Shown: piece after piece, positions 15,314 through 23,463 of the stretch
How the letters are laid out: each line of letters opens with the position of its first letter
Position numbering within the stretch: the stretch's first letter is position 1
Assembly (NCBI GenBank): GCA_002343425.1
Contig: DDSO01000058.1
Location: 22,316-45,778, forward strand
Direction: 5' to 3'
From: Brevundimonas sp. UBA2388
GTDB lineage: Bacteria > Pseudomonadota > Alphaproteobacteria > Caulobacterales > Caulobacteraceae
Length of the DNA: 23,463 nt
Position numbers and translations under genes: made by a program
Notes under the pieces: generated by a model
Seen by the model: only the letters and a program-made list of their open reading frames with translations
What the model was told of the DNA's origin: nothing
Databases searched by the model: none

Positions 15314-16285
15314 TCAGGCCGTGAGAAGACGGGGCAGTTTGAAGGTCACGGTCTCGCGCTCGCCTGCGTCCTCGATCACATCGGCGTCGAAGCGGGCCCG
15401 CACCGCATCGACCAGCTCCTCGATCAGCCGTTCCGGCGCAGAGGCTCCGGCGGTGATCCCGAGCGTCGAGACCCCCTCCATCCACGACCAGTCGACCTGA
15501 CCGGCGTCGTCCACCAGCCGGGCATCTTTCGCCCCGGCGCGCATGGCCACCTCGACCAGCCGCACGGAGTTCGACGAATTCTTCGATCCGACCACCAGCA
15601 CCAGGTCGCAACCCTGACCCAGTCGCTTCACCGCCTCCTGCCGGTTGGTGGTGGCGTAGCAGATGTCTTCCTTGTGCGGGTCCGGCAGCTCGGGGAAGCG
15701 GCGCTTCAGGGTGGCCAGGATTTCCGCGGTATCATCGACCGAAAGGGTGGTCTGGGTGGCGTAGGCCAGGGGCGCATCGCCGGGGCGCTGAAAGGCCTCC
15801 GCGTCCGTGACCGTCTCGATCAGGCTGATGGCGTCTGGCGGCAGCTGGCCCATGGTGCCGACCACCTCCGGGTGGCCGGCGTGGCCGATCAGGACGATGT
15901 GGCGGCCGGCAGCATGATGGCGCTCGGCCTCGACGTGGACCTTGGAGACCAGCGGGCAGGTGGCGTCGAGGTACAGCATCTCCCGCGCCCGGGCCGTCGC
16001 CGGCACCGACTTGGGCACGCCGTGGGCCGAAAAGACCACCGGCCGGTCGTCCGGGCAGTCGTCCAGTTCCTTGACGAAGACAGCGCCCATGGCCTTCAGC
16101 CGCTCAACGACATGGCGATTGTGGACGATCTCATGCCGGACATAGACAGGCGCCCCGTATTTCTCGATGGCGCGCTCCACGATCTGGATGGCGCGATCGA
16201 CGCCAGCACAGAACCCCCGCGGTGTGGCCAGACGAACGGTCAAGGGAAGCTTTGCGGGCGGCCGGAGAGGCGCATGGACGGTCAT
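15314..16285 (-). CDS. ispH: 4-Hydroxy-3-methylbut-2-enyl diphosphate reductase
   Basis: Last step of the MEP isoprenoid pathway: reduces HMBPP to IPP and DMAPP with a [4Fe-4S] cluster in the cytosol. It has 323 residues. The three cluster cysteines are C26 ([10 protein letters not shown]), C110 ([11 protein letters not shown]) and C209 ([11 protein letters not shown]). Substrate-binding residues are visible: H55 (IVHN), H88 (SAHGVP), H138 and E140 (GHPEV), TQTT (177-180) and GSKNSSNS. About 15 residues precede the usual core start. The ATG at 16285 has a weak AGG upstream. It diverges from the exported hypothetical gene. Confidence 0.97.
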   Translation of the reverse strand: MTVHAPLRPPAKLPLTVRLATPRGFCAGVDRAIQIVERAIEKYGAPVYVRHEIVHNRHVVERLKAMGAVFVKELDDCPDDRPVVFSAHGVPKSVPATARAREMLYLDATCPLVSKVHVEAERHHAAGRHIVLIGHAGHPEVVGTMGQLPPDAISLIETVTDAEAFQRPGDAPLAYATQTTLSVDDTAEILATLKRRFPELPDPHKEDICYATTNRQEAVKRLGQGCDLVLVVGSKNSSNSVRLVEVAMRAGAKDARLVDDAGQVDWSWMEGVSTLGITAGASAPERLIEELVDAVRARFDADVIEDAGERETVTFKLPRLLTA

Positions 16286-16343
16286 GTGCGGAACCTAGTC
16301 GTTCGAGGCCGTGCTCGCCACTGCGTTTCAGGCTCGCGCGGGT

Positions 16344-16372
16344 TTGCCGCGCCTCTGTTTAGCCGCTATCAG
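16344..16372 (+). promoter_or_regulatory. Promoter candidate for the 16435 gene and argS
   Basis: TTGCCGC (16344-16350), 14 bases, then GCTATCAG (16365-16372) partly fits the Caulobacter housekeeping consensus TTGACGS-N10-14-GCTANAWC (mismatches in both boxes). It lies about 60 bases upstream of the ATG at 16435, in the 149-base region diverging from ispH. Confidence 0.3.
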
Positions 16373-16434
16373 CAACCAGCGTGCGCCCCGCGTCGGGCTG
16401 TCGCCGCACCTCCTCGTTTCCGGAAGAATATTCG

Positions 16435-17133
16435 ATGCGTCGCGTCCTCAAGGTTTCCCTGGCCTCGGCCCTCGCCGCCGCTGCCGTCGCGATGGTGGTC
16501 GTTCCGACCGCCGCCAGCGCCCAGTATCCGCAAGGCCAGCAAGGCCGACCGGGCCAAGGCTCCCGACCCGAGCAGGATCCCCAGGCGACTGAAGGGGACC
16601 GCCCGCGCCCGCCGCGCATCGCGCCCCTGCGCCGCAGCGCCGCCGCCGGCCCCTGCCCCTATGTGAAGGTGCTGTACGATGCCGCCCGCTATGTCGAACT
16701 GACCGGTGACCGTGTGACCATGGCCAACGTCGGCTTCACCGGCGAAATCGAGGGTCTGGTTTCGGATTGCTCATATCAGTCGGACCAGCCGATCACTGTA
16801 CAAACCCGAGTGCAATTCAACCTGGGGCGCGGGCCGCAGGCGCAGGGCGACGGCCGCACCTATCGCTACTGGATCGCCGTGACCGAGCGGAACCGCGCGG
16901 TGCTGGCCAAGGAATATTTCGACCTGCCCGTCAATTTTCACGGGGCGACCACCACCACCGTCACCCAGGACCAGACCATCGTCATCCCGCGCGCCGCGGC
17001 GACCACAAGCGGCGACCATTTTGAAGTCCTGGTCGGCTTTGACGTCACGCCCGCGATGGCCGAGTTCAATCGCAACGGCAACCGTTTCCGCGTCAACGCC
17101 GGGACCGGCGCCGCCCAACCGCCGGCGCAGTAA
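16435..17133 (+). CDS. Exported hypothetical protein upstream of argS
   Basis: A 232-residue protein of unknown function with a Sec signal peptide (hydrophobic 9-28, cut after ASA at about 29). The mature start is low-complexity and rich in Q, G, P and R (30-70). A folded part follows: GPCPYVKVLYDAARYVEL (72-89), NVGFTGEIEGLVSDCSY (98-114), then beta-rich segments to residue 220. C74 and C112 could form a disulfide. No catalytic motif or membrane anchor is visible. GGAAGA 8 bases upstream supports this start over an in-frame ATG at 16381. Its stop codon is directly followed by the argS ATG, so the two are translationally coupled. I recall similar exported proteins next to argS in related bacteria, but their role is unknown to me. 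Confidence 0.85.
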   Translation: MRRVLKVSLASALAAAAVAMVVVPTAASAQYPQGQQGRPGQGSRPEQDPQATEGDRPRPPRIAPLRRSAAAGPCPYVKVLYDAARYVELTGDRVTMANVGFTGEIEGLVSDCSYQSDQPITVQTRVQFNLGRGPQAQGDGRTYRYWIAVTERNRAVLAKEYFDLPVNFHGATTTTVTQDQTIVIPRAAATTSGDHFEVLVGFDVTPAMAEFNRNGNRFRVNAGTGAAQPPAQ

Positions 17134-18936
17134 ATGACCGATCTCAGGACTGTTCTGGGCGAAGCGGTCGGAGCCGCCTTCGCCGCCGAAGGCGTGGACG
17201 CCGGTCTGGCAAAGGTCACGACCTCGGACCGTCCCGACCTGGCCGACTTCCAGTCCAACGGCGCGCTCGCCGCCGCCAAGGCGCTAAAGGCCAATCCGCG
17301 GGAACTGGCGGCCCGTGTCGCCGAGCGACTGAAGAACGATCCTCGCCTGTCGTCGGTCGAGGTCGCCGGGCCGGGCTTCATCAACTTCAGGCTGGCCGAC
17401 AGCGCCCTGGCGACCCGCGCCGCCGCGGTCGCCGCAGATAAAGCCCACGCCGGCGCCTCCGTGGTCGAAGCGCCGCGCAAGGTGGTGATCGACTTCGCCG
17501 GTCCGAACGTCGCCAAGCCGATGCACGTCGGCCACCTGCGCAGTTCCATCATCGGCGAAAGCCTGAAGCGGATCTTCCGCTTCAGGGGCGACAGCGTCTG
17601 GGGCGACGCCCATTTCGGCGACTGGGGCTTCCAGATGGGCCTGCTGATCGTCGCCCTAGGCGACGAGGGCAGGGCCGACGGTTTCCTCGTGGAAGGCGAC
17701 GGGCCTTTCCCGGCGGAAAGCCCGGTGTCGCTCGAGGACCTCGAACGCCTCTACCCGGCCGCCGCTGCCATGGCCAAGGAAGACGCCGGCTTTCGCGACC
17801 GCGCCCGCAAGGCGACCGCGGAATTGCAGGGTGGCCGTCCCGGCTACCGCGCCCTCTGGGCCCATTTCGTCGCCGTCAGCCGCACGGCGCTGGAACGCGA
17901 GTTCGGCGCCCTGGGCGTGACCTTCGACCTGTGGAACGGCGAGAGCGACGCCGATCCGGTGATGGCCGAGATGATCGCTCATCTGGAGGCCACCGGTCTG
18001 CTGGTCGAGGACGACGGCGCCCGGGTGGTGCATGTCGCCAAGCCGGGTGAGATGCGGAAGAAAAAGCTGGCCGACGGCTCGGTGATCGAGGTGCCCAGCC
18101 CGCCGCCGCTGCTGGTGATCAGTTCGGAAGGGTCGGCCATGTACGGCACGACCGACCTCGCGACCATCCTGGATCGCCGCAAGGCGATTGATCCCGATCT
18201 CATCCTGTACGTCGTCGACGAACGCCAGGCGGAGCATTTCGAACAGGTGTTCCGGGCAGCCTACCTCGCCGGCTACGCCGCCGAAGGGTCGCTGGACCAC
18301 CTGGGCTTCGGCACCATGAACGGGCCGGACGGCAAGCCCTTCAAGACCCGCGCGGGCGGCGTCCTGAAGCTGCACGACCTGATCACCATGGCGGTCGACA
18401 AGGCCCGCGAGCGGCTGCATGAGGCAAAGCTCGGCGATGACCTGCCCGAGGCCGAGTTCGAGGCCATCGCCCACAAGGTGGCGGTCGCGGCGCTCAAATT
18501 CGCCGACCTGTCAAACAGCCGGACCACAAGCTACGTTTTCGACCTCGACCGCTTCATGAGCTTCGAGGGCAAGACCGGGCCGTACCTGCTCTACCAGGCC
18601 GTCCGCATCAAATCCCTGCTGCGCAAGGGCGCTGACCAGGGCGCTACGCCCGGCCCCATCGTCGTGGTCGAGCCCGCCGAGCGCGATCTGGCCCTGACGC
18701 TGGACGCCTTCTCCCAAGCCGTGGCCGAGGCCTATGACAAGCGCATGCCGCATGTCATCGCGGAGCACGCCTACCGGCTGGCCCAGAGCTTCTCGAAATT
18801 CTACGCCGCCTGTCCGGTGCTGATCGCGCCGGACGAGGCGACGCGGGGCTCGCGTCTGACCCTGTCGAAGGCGGCGCTGGATCAACTGGAAACAGCCCTG
18901 AACCTGCTGGGAATCGACACGCCGGAGCGGATGTAG
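17134..18936 (+). CDS. argS: Arginyl-tRNA synthetase
   Basis: Class I aminoacyl-tRNA synthetase, 600 residues, charging tRNA-Arg with arginine using ATP. Domain order: ArgRS N-terminal additional domain (1 to about 85), catalytic core with the HIGH motif as HVGH (131-134, in [18 protein letters not shown]), and the DALR anticodon-binding domain at the C-terminus (from about 485, including [17 protein letters not shown] just before it). The KMSKS motif is absent as in many ArgRS; FKTRAGG takes its place. There is no ribosome binding site of its own: the ATG follows the TAA of the preceding gene without a gap. Thirty-two bases separate it from the deaminase gene. Confidence 0.97.
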   Translation: MTDLRTVLGEAVGAAFAAEGVDAGLAKVTTSDRPDLADFQSNGALAAAKALKANPRELAARVAERLKNDPRLSSVEVAGPGFINFRLADSALATRAAAVAADKAHAGASVVEAPRKVVIDFAGPNVAKPMHVGHLRSSIIGESLKRIFRFRGDSVWGDAHFGDWGFQMGLLIVALGDEGRADGFLVEGDGPFPAESPVSLEDLERLYPAAAAMAKEDAGFRDRARKATAELQGGRPGYRALWAHFVAVSRTALEREFGALGVTFDLWNGESDADPVMAEMIAHLEATGLLVEDDGARVVHVAKPGEMRKKKLADGSVIEVPSPPPLLVISSEGSAMYGTTDLATILDRRKAIDPDLILYVVDERQAEHFEQVFRAAYLAGYAAEGSLDHLGFGTMNGPDGKPFKTRAGGVLKLHDLITMAVDKARERLHEAKLGDDLPEAEFEAIAHKVAVAALKFADLSNSRTTSYVFDLDRFMSFEGKTGPYLLYQAVRIKSLLRKGADQGATPGPIVVVEPAERDLALTLDAFSQAVAEAYDKRMPHVIAEHAYRLAQSFSKFYAACPVLIAPDEATRGSRLTLSKAALDQLETALNLLGIDTPERM

Positions 18937-18968
18937 GCTAGACTGGAGGCTCGCTTCAGGAGCTGTCC

Positions 18969-19982
18969 ATGTCGCTCGACGCCTATATCGCTGGCCTGCC
19001 CAAGGCGGAACTGCATCTCCATATCGAGGGCAGCCTCGAGCCCGAACTGATGTTCGAACTGGCCCGGCGCAACGGCGTGGCCATTCCGTTCGACAGCGTC
19101 GAGGCCGTCCGCGCGGCCTATGATTTTTCCAACCTGCAGGACTTCCTCGACATCTATTACGCCGGGGCGAACGTCCTGCTGACGCGTCGGGATTTCGAAG
19201 ATCTGGCCTTCGCCTATTTCGAGCGCGCGGCGGCGGACAATGTGCGTCACGCCGAGATCTTCTTCGACCCGCAGACCCACACCGACCGGGGCGTGCCGTT
19301 CGAGGTCGTGGTCGAGGGGCTGGTCGCCGGCATGGAACGGGCGAAAACCGAACTGGGCGTCACCTCGGGCCTGATCCTCAGCTTCCTGCGGCACCTCAGT
19401 GAGGCGGAGGCCTTCGCCACGCTCGAGGCCGCCACACCCTATCTGCGCCATTTCGTTGGCGTCGGACTGGATTCGTCGGAGGTCGGCCACCCGCCATCCA
19501 AGTTCGAAAGGGTCTTCGCCGCCGCCGGCGAACTGGGCCTGAAGCTCTGCGCCCACGCCGGCGAGGAAGGCCCTCCGGCCTATGTCCGGGAGGCATTGGA
19601 CCTCCTGCACATCGACCGGATGGATCACGGCAACCGGTCGATGGAGGACGAGGCCCTGATCCAGCGGCTGGCGGCGTCGCAGATGACGCTGACGGTGTGT
19701 CCGCTCTCGAACCTGAAGCTCTGCGTGGTGAAGGACCTGAAGGACCATCCCGTGCCCGAGATGCTGCGGCGCGGCCTGCACGTCACCCTGAACTCGGACG
19801 ATCCCGCCTATTTCGGCGGCTATGTGAACGAGAACTACCGCCAGCTGGCGCAGGCCGTGGGTCTGACGCGGGAGCAGGTGACGCAGTTGGCGATCAACAG
19901 TTTCGAAGGGTCGTTCCTGGCCGAACCTGACAAGGCGGCCCGGATCGCCGAAGTCGAGGCCTGGGCCGCCCGTTCCGCTTGA
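18969..19982 (+). CDS. Adenine deaminase of the adenosine deaminase family
   Basis: Metal-dependent purine deaminase, 337 residues. Zinc-site residues are H16 and H18 (ELHLHIEG), H196 (CAHAGEEG), catalytic E199, H220 (RMDHGNRS), and D277 ([10 protein letters not shown]). The subgroup markers [36 protein letters not shown] and GGYVNENY fit the Aah1/adenine deaminase branch, which turns adenine into hypoxanthine, rather than true adenosine deaminase. Databases often call this gene add. AGGAG 6 bases upstream marks the start. It follows argS closely and could be cotranscribed. Its stop codon overlaps the -35 of the promoter candidate for the glycine riboswitch. Confidence 0.9.
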   Translation: MSLDAYIAGLPKAELHLHIEGSLEPELMFELARRNGVAIPFDSVEAVRAAYDFSNLQDFLDIYYAGANVLLTRRDFEDLAFAYFERAAADNVRHAEIFFDPQTHTDRGVPFEVVVEGLVAGMERAKTELGVTSGLILSFLRHLSEAEAFATLEAATPYLRHFVGVGLDSSEVGHPPSKFERVFAAAGELGLKLCAHAGEEGPPAYVREALDLLHIDRMDHGNRSMEDEALIQRLAASQMTLTVCPLSNLKLCVVKDLKDHPVPEMLRRGLHVTLNSDDPAYFGGYVNENYRQLAQAVGLTREQVTQLAINSFEGSFLAEPDKAARIAEVEAWAARSA

Positions 19983-20007
19983 CTCACGGCCAGAGTCGGG
20001 GCCTAGG
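19979..20007 (+). promoter_or_regulatory. Promoter candidate of the gcv operon
   Basis: TTGACT (19979-19984) and CCTAGG (20002-20007) are 17 bases apart. The -35 overlaps the deaminase stop codon. The start of transcription would fall near 20014, right at the first paired bases of the glycine riboswitch, which supports the call. Confidence 0.45.
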
Positions 20008-20013
20008 TCCGAT

Positions 20014-20204
20014 CGCTCTCGCGGGAGAGATCGGCGCCTTTTCGGAGGCTCCGGAGCCGAAGGCGCAACCGCCCCGGAAACGCTCAGGCAAACGGACCGC
20101 GAGGACATACGGACGCTGGAAAGTCGCCCCCCGTTCGTGGGATCCATGGGCGCGCCGACGGAGCAAGCGGGGAACCGCGGAATCTCTCAGGCTTCAGGAC
20201 AGCG
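20014..20204 (+). ncRNA. Tandem glycine riboswitch
   Basis: Two consecutive glycine aptamers can be read. Aptamer I (20018-20103): P1 from CTCGCGG (20018-20024) with CCGCGAG (20097-20103), conserved GAGAG (20025-20029), GCCGAAGGCGCAA (20056-20068) and CTCAGGCAAACGGACC (20083-20098). After a short linker, aptamer II (about 20114-20204): P1 CGCT (20114-20117) with AGCG (20201-20204), GCTGGAAAG, GCCGACGGAGCAA (20154-20166) and CTCTCAGGC (20184-20192) followed by AGGAC. In this family, two aptamers bind glycine and usually switch on glycine cleavage genes when glycine is plentiful. The gcvT gene lies 54 bases downstream. The exact mechanism (transcription or translation) is not settled by the sequence. 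Confidence 0.93.
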
Positions 20205-20217
20205 GGGGCGCGAGGAC

Positions 20218-20233
20218 GGCGGAGCTTTCCGCC
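20218..20233 (+). promoter_or_regulatory. Expression-platform hairpin candidate
   Basis: GGCGGA (20218-20223) and TCCGCC (20228-20233) form a stem with loop GCTT, 14 bases after aptamer II. No U-run follows, so a terminator is unlikely. It lies 17 bases before the gcvT ribosome binding site (GAAGG, about 20249-20253) and may take part in translational control. Confidence 0.4.
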
Positions 20234-20258
20234 CCAGTACGCGACTCTGAAGGCCGAC

Positions 20259-21374
20259 ATGACCGACGAAATCCTCAAGACCACACCCCTCAACGCCGCG
20301 CACCGCGCCCTCGGAGCTCGCATGGTCGGCTTCGGCGGCTATGACATGCCGGTGCAGTACGAGGGCGTGTTGGCCGAGCACCGCTGGACCCGCGAACACG
20401 CCGGCCTGTTCGACGTCTCGCACATGGGCCAGTGCAAGATCACCGGCGAGGACGCCACGGCTCAGTTCGAGCGTTTCGTCCCCGGCGACTATGCGATCCT
20501 CAAGGCGGGCCGGCAGAAATACAGCCTGCTGCTGAACGCCGAGGGCGGGATCATGGACGACCTGATGGCTGGCCGCCCCGACCATGACGGCCTCTATGTC
20601 GTGGTCAACGCCGGCAACAAGGACGCCGACTTCGCCTTCCTCAAGGCGAACCTGTCCGGCGACGCCAAGTTGACGGTGCTTGCCGACCGCGCCCTGATCG
20701 CCATCCAGGGCCCGGAGGCCGCGGAGGTCATGGCCGCCCACGAGCCGCTTCTGGCCGAGATGGGCTTCATGGATTGCGCGCGCCTGATGCTGTTCGGCTG
20801 CGACTGCTTCATCTCCCGCTCGGGCTACACAGGCGAGGACGGTTACGAGATTTCCGTGCCGGCCGACCAGGCCGAGCGCGTCTGGACCACGATCCTGAAG
20901 GACGCCCGCGTCAAGCCGATCGGCCTCGGCGCCCGCGACAGCCTGCGCCTCGAAGCCGGCCTGCCCCTGCACGGCCACGACATCGACCCCTCGACCAGCC
21001 CGGTCGAGGGTGCCCTCACCTTCGCCCTGTCCAAGTCGCGCAAGGAGCGCGCCGACTTCAACGGCGCCGCCCGCATCCTGAAGGAACTGGCCGACGGCCC
21101 GTCGCGTGTCCGCGTCGGTCTGAGCGTCAAGGAAGGCGCCCCGGCCCGCGAAGGCGCCGAGATCGCCGACATGGACGGAAAAGTCATCGGCAATGTGACC
21201 TCGGGCGGCCCCTCGCCGACGCTGGGCCGCAACATCGCCATGGGCTATGTCCCGCCGGAATTCGCCGATCTGGGCACGGAGCTGAAGGTCATCGTGCGCG
21301 GAAGGCCCGCCGCCGCCGAGGTCGTCGCCATGCCCTTCGTCGCCCAACGCTACTATCGCAAACCGAAAGCCTGA
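20259..21374 (+). CDS. gcvT: Aminomethyltransferase, glycine cleavage T protein
   Basis: T protein of the glycine cleavage system, 371 residues: takes the aminomethyl group from lipoyl-GcvH, gives it to tetrahydrofolate and releases ammonia. Family blocks: [20 protein letters not shown] (15-34), [12 protein letters not shown] (47-58), GGIMDD (96-101) with the catalytic Asp, [12 protein letters not shown] (187-198) and [19 protein letters not shown] (223-241). The start has GAAGG 5 bases upstream. First gene behind the tandem glycine riboswitch; gcvH follows after 11 bases. Confidence 0.97.
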   Translation: MTDEILKTTPLNAAHRALGARMVGFGGYDMPVQYEGVLAEHRWTREHAGLFDVSHMGQCKITGEDATAQFERFVPGDYAILKAGRQKYSLLLNAEGGIMDDLMAGRPDHDGLYVVVNAGNKDADFAFLKANLSGDAKLTVLADRALIAIQGPEAAEVMAAHEPLLAEMGFMDCARLMLFGCDCFISRSGYTGEDGYEISVPADQAERVWTTILKDARVKPIGLGARDSLRLEAGLPLHGHDIDPSTSPVEGALTFALSKSRKERADFNGAARILKELADGPSRVRVGLSVKEGAPAREGAEIADMDGKVIGNVTSGGPSPTLGRNIAMGYVPPEFADLGTELKVIVRGRPAAAEVVAMPFVAQRYYRKPKA

Positions 21375-21385
21375 GGATCGGACCG

Positions 21386-21748
21386 ATGCATTTCTCCAAG
21401 GATCACGAGTGGGTTCAGTTCGACGGCGACATCGCCACCGTCGGCATCACCAAATTTGCCGCTGACGCCCTGGGCGACGTGGTGTTCGTCGAGACGCCGG
21501 ACGCCGGCAAGACCGTCTCCAAAGGCGACAGCTTCGCCGTCGTCGAGAGCGTCAAGGCGGCCTCGGACGTCTACGCCCCCGTCTCGGGTGAAGTGATTGA
21601 GGGCAATGCCGCCCTCGCCTCCGCCCCGGAAACCGTCAACGCCGATCCCGAAGGCGAAGGCTGGTTCGCCAAGATCAAGGTGTCCGATGCCTCGACCGAC
21701 GGCCTGATGGACCGCGCCGCCTACGACGCCTTCCTCGCCACCCTCTAA
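21386..21748 (+). CDS. gcvH: Glycine cleavage H protein
   Basis: Lipoyl carrier of the glycine cleavage system, 120 residues, the normal size. The lipoylated lysine is K57 in [17 protein letters not shown], and the N-terminal FSKDHEWV (3-10) and [18 protein letters not shown] (19-36) are typical. It shuttles the methylamine group between GcvP and GcvT. TGAGGA, overlapping the gcvT stop, gives a ribosome binding site. gcvPA follows after 30 bases. Confidence 0.98.
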   Translation: MHFSKDHEWVQFDGDIATVGITKFAADALGDVVFVETPDAGKTVSKGDSFAVVESVKAASDVYAPVSGEVIEGNAALASAPETVNADPEGEGWFAKIKVSDASTDGLMDRAAYDAFLATL

Positions 21749-21778
21749 GCCCTTCCCTCCCGCACGGATCTCCCCGCC

Positions 21779-23122
21779 ATGCGCTACCTGCCGCTAACGC
21801 CCGACGACCGCTCCGCCATGCTGGCGGCCATCGGGGCCAAATCCATCGATGACCTGTTCGTGGACGTGCCCGAGGCGGCCCGGCGCGACGGCTTCGTCGA
21901 CCTGCCGCGCGTGGCGGGCGAACTGGAGGTCGAGCGGGCTCTGGGGGCCATGGCGGCCAAGAACGCCTCGGCGGGCTCCGTGCCCTTCTTCTGCGGCGCC
22001 GGCGCCTACAAGCACCATGTGCCGGCAACCGTGGACCATGTGATCCAGCGGTCGGAGTTCCTGACCAGCTACACACCCTACCAGCCGGAAATCGCCCAAG
22101 GCACGCTGCAGTATCTGTACGAGTTCCAGACCCAGGTCGCGAACCTGACCGGCATGCCGGTGGCCAACGCCAGCCTCTATGACGGTTCGACCGCCATGGC
22201 CGAGGGCGTGCTGATGGCGACCCGCGTGACCCGTCGGAACAAGGCGGTGATCTCGGGCGGCGTGCATCCTCACTATGTCCGGGCCACCGAGACCGTGGTC
22301 CATGCCGTCGGCGTCGAGACCCAGGTCCTGCCCGCCGCCGTGGACGCCGAAGCGGACGTCATCGCGCAGATCGGGCCCGACACCGCCTGCGTCGTCGTTC
22401 AGACCCCGAACGTCTTCGGCACGGCGACCGATGTGACGAAGATCGCCGAAGCCGCACACGCCGCCGGCGCCCTGCTGATCGTCGTGGTCACCGAGGCCGT
22501 GTCGATGGGCCTGCTGAAGTCGCCGGGCGAAATGGGGGCAGACATCGTCGCCGCCGAAGGCCAGTCGATCGGCAACGCCCTCAACTTCGGCGGCCCCTAC
22601 GTCGGCCTGTTCGCCTGCCGCGAAAAGCTGGTCCGCCAGATGCCCGGCCGCCTGACCGGCGAGACGGTCGACGCTGACGGCAAGCGCGGCTTCGTCCTGA
22701 CCCTGTCGACCCGCGAGCAGCACATCCGCCGCGACAAGGCGACGTCGAACATCTGCACCAACTCGGGCTTGTGCACACTGGCCTTCACCATCCACATGAG
22801 CCTGCTCGGCCAGACGGGGCTGCGGAAGATGGCCCTGCTGAACCACGAGAAGGCGCTGGCGACCCGCGATGCGCTGGCGGCCATCCCGGGCGTCGAGGTT
22901 CTGACCCCGCGCTTCTTCAACGAGTTCGCCGTTCGGCTGCCGAAGCCCGCCGCCGAGGTGGTCGAACAGCTGGCCCAGCTCCGCATTCTCGCGGGCGTGC
23001 CCTACAACCGCCTCGCCCCCGACGCCGGCATGGACGACGTTCTGCTGGTCGCGGCGACCGAGATGACCACGGACGGCGACATCAAAATCCTGGCGAGCGC
23101 GCTCGCCAAGGCCTGCGCGTAA
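21779..23122 (+). CDS. gcvPA: Glycine dehydrogenase (decarboxylating) subunit 1
   Basis: N-terminal half of the P protein, 447 residues, in the split two-subunit form. Together with GcvPB it decarboxylates glycine and loads the remaining unit onto GcvH. Typical blocks: [18 protein letters not shown] (70-87), [20 protein letters not shown] (92-111), [20 protein letters not shown] and [11 protein letters not shown] (133-143). The PLP lysine is not in this subunit but in GcvPB. The ribosome binding site is weak, so translation may depend on coupling with gcvH. The start of gcvPB lies 12 bases after the stop. Confidence 0.97.
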   Translation: MRYLPLTPDDRSAMLAAIGAKSIDDLFVDVPEAARRDGFVDLPRVAGELEVERALGAMAAKNASAGSVPFFCGAGAYKHHVPATVDHVIQRSEFLTSYTPYQPEIAQGTLQYLYEFQTQVANLTGMPVANASLYDGSTAMAEGVLMATRVTRRNKAVISGGVHPHYVRATETVVHAVGVETQVLPAAVDAEADVIAQIGPDTACVVVQTPNVFGTATDVTKIAEAAHAAGALLIVVVTEAVSMGLLKSPGEMGADIVAAEGQSIGNALNFGGPYVGLFACREKLVRQMPGRLTGETVDADGKRGFVLTLSTREQHIRRDKATSNICTNSGLCTLAFTIHMSLLGQTGLRKMALLNHEKALATRDALAAIPGVEVLTPRFFNEFAVRLPKPAAEVVEQLAQLRILAGVPYNRLAPDAGMDDVLLVAATEMTTDGDIKILASALAKACA

Positions 23123-23134
23123 GGAGCCGGGACC

Positions 23135-23463
23135 ATGAGCACGATGAACACCGTCGGCCGCCCGACCACGCCGAACCGCGTCGAGAGCAAGCCCGCCACC
23201 CTGACCGGCGCGCGCGGCCTGCTGCAGGACGAACACCTGATCTTCGAGAGCGACGGTTGGGGCAAGACCGGCGTCGATCTGCCGGACCCGAAGACGAACG
23301 GTTCTGATCTGGGCGATCTCGTCCGCAAGGATCCGATCGGTCTGCCGGGCCTCTCCGAGCCCGAGACGATGCGCCACTATGTGCGGCTGTCGCAGAAGAA
23401 CCACGCCATCGACCTGGCCATCTATCCGCTCGGCTCGTGCACGATGAAGCACAACCCGCGCCT
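23135..23463 (+). CDS. gcvPB: Glycine dehydrogenase subunit 2 (partial, cut by window end)
   Basis: Only the first 109 codons are present. AAGGAG at 23121-23126 precedes the ATG. After an N-terminal segment of about 50 residues (including GLLQDEHLIFE and GWGKTGVDLP), the family motifs LVRKDPIGLPGLSEPE, HYVRLSQKNHAIDLAIYPLG and SCTMKHNPR are visible. The PLP-binding lysine lies further along and is outside the window. Partner of GcvPA in the P protein. Confidence 0.96.
   Translation, partial: MSTMNTVGRPTTPNRVESKPATLTGARGLLQDEHLIFESDGWGKTGVDLPDPKTNGSDLGDLVRKDPIGLPGLSEPETMRHYVRLSQKNHAIDLAIYPLGSCTMKHNPR

Noticed and set aside
21794..23452. A 552-codon open frame on the minus strand.
   Set aside because: It is antisense to gcvPA and gcvPB, which carry full family motifs. 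The translation is low-complexity and without recognisable domains.

Overview
This window is high-GC DNA from an alphaproteobacterium, most likely Caulobacterales and Brevundimonas-like. The basis is strong G/C third-position bias, separate cytochrome b and c1 genes, a split glycine dehydrogenase (GcvPA/GcvPB), and a hairpin pair at the left edge typical of intergenic repeats in that group. The genus is an inference from sequence feel, not from a search.

Layout, left to right. 1-2400: a secreted M28-type metallopeptidase lipoprotein and a small exported DUF1579-like protein, the latter with a clear promoter and a palindromic operator candidate. 2449-5240: the cytochrome bc1 operon petA-petB-petC on the minus strand, closed by an intrinsic terminator. 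A 194-bp divergent region separates it from trmL (tRNA wobble methyltransferase), which converges on a membrane-anchored TlpA-type thioredoxin. 6922-9146: a periplasmic M19 dipeptidase diverging from hemF. 9112-11562: a class I glutamine amidotransferase, a small ABM-like protein, rlmJ, and a small four-helix membrane protein with an HAHxNL motif. 11566-14272: a minus-strand kbl-tdh-OGFr-domain operon for threonine to glycine conversion. 14319-16285: a MliC plus DUF4232 lipoprotein and ispH. 16435-19982: an exported hypothetical, argS, and an adenine-deaminase-type gene. 19983-23463: a tandem glycine riboswitch and gcvT-gcvH-gcvPA-gcvPB, the last cut by the window end.

How the genes fit together. 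Respiration (bc1) and haem synthesis (HemF) are present. Two glycine routes stand out: Tdh and Kbl make glycine from threonine, and the glycine-sensing leader switches on the glycine cleavage system that breaks it down to CO2, ammonia and methylene-THF. The two clusters lie about 6 kb apart, so a functional link is inferred only from chemistry.

Most of the window is housekeeping, and I see no mobile element, CRISPR array, phage gene, tRNA or rRNA. No stretch longer than 300 bases lacks a gene. The best second-look items are a threonine dehydrogenase that has lost all four structural-zinc cysteines, an OGFr-domain gene tied to the threonine operon, an Lgt-like/TlpA fusion, a MliC-DUF4232 lipoprotein fusion, the HAHxNL membrane protein, and the operator upstream of the DUF1579-like gene.
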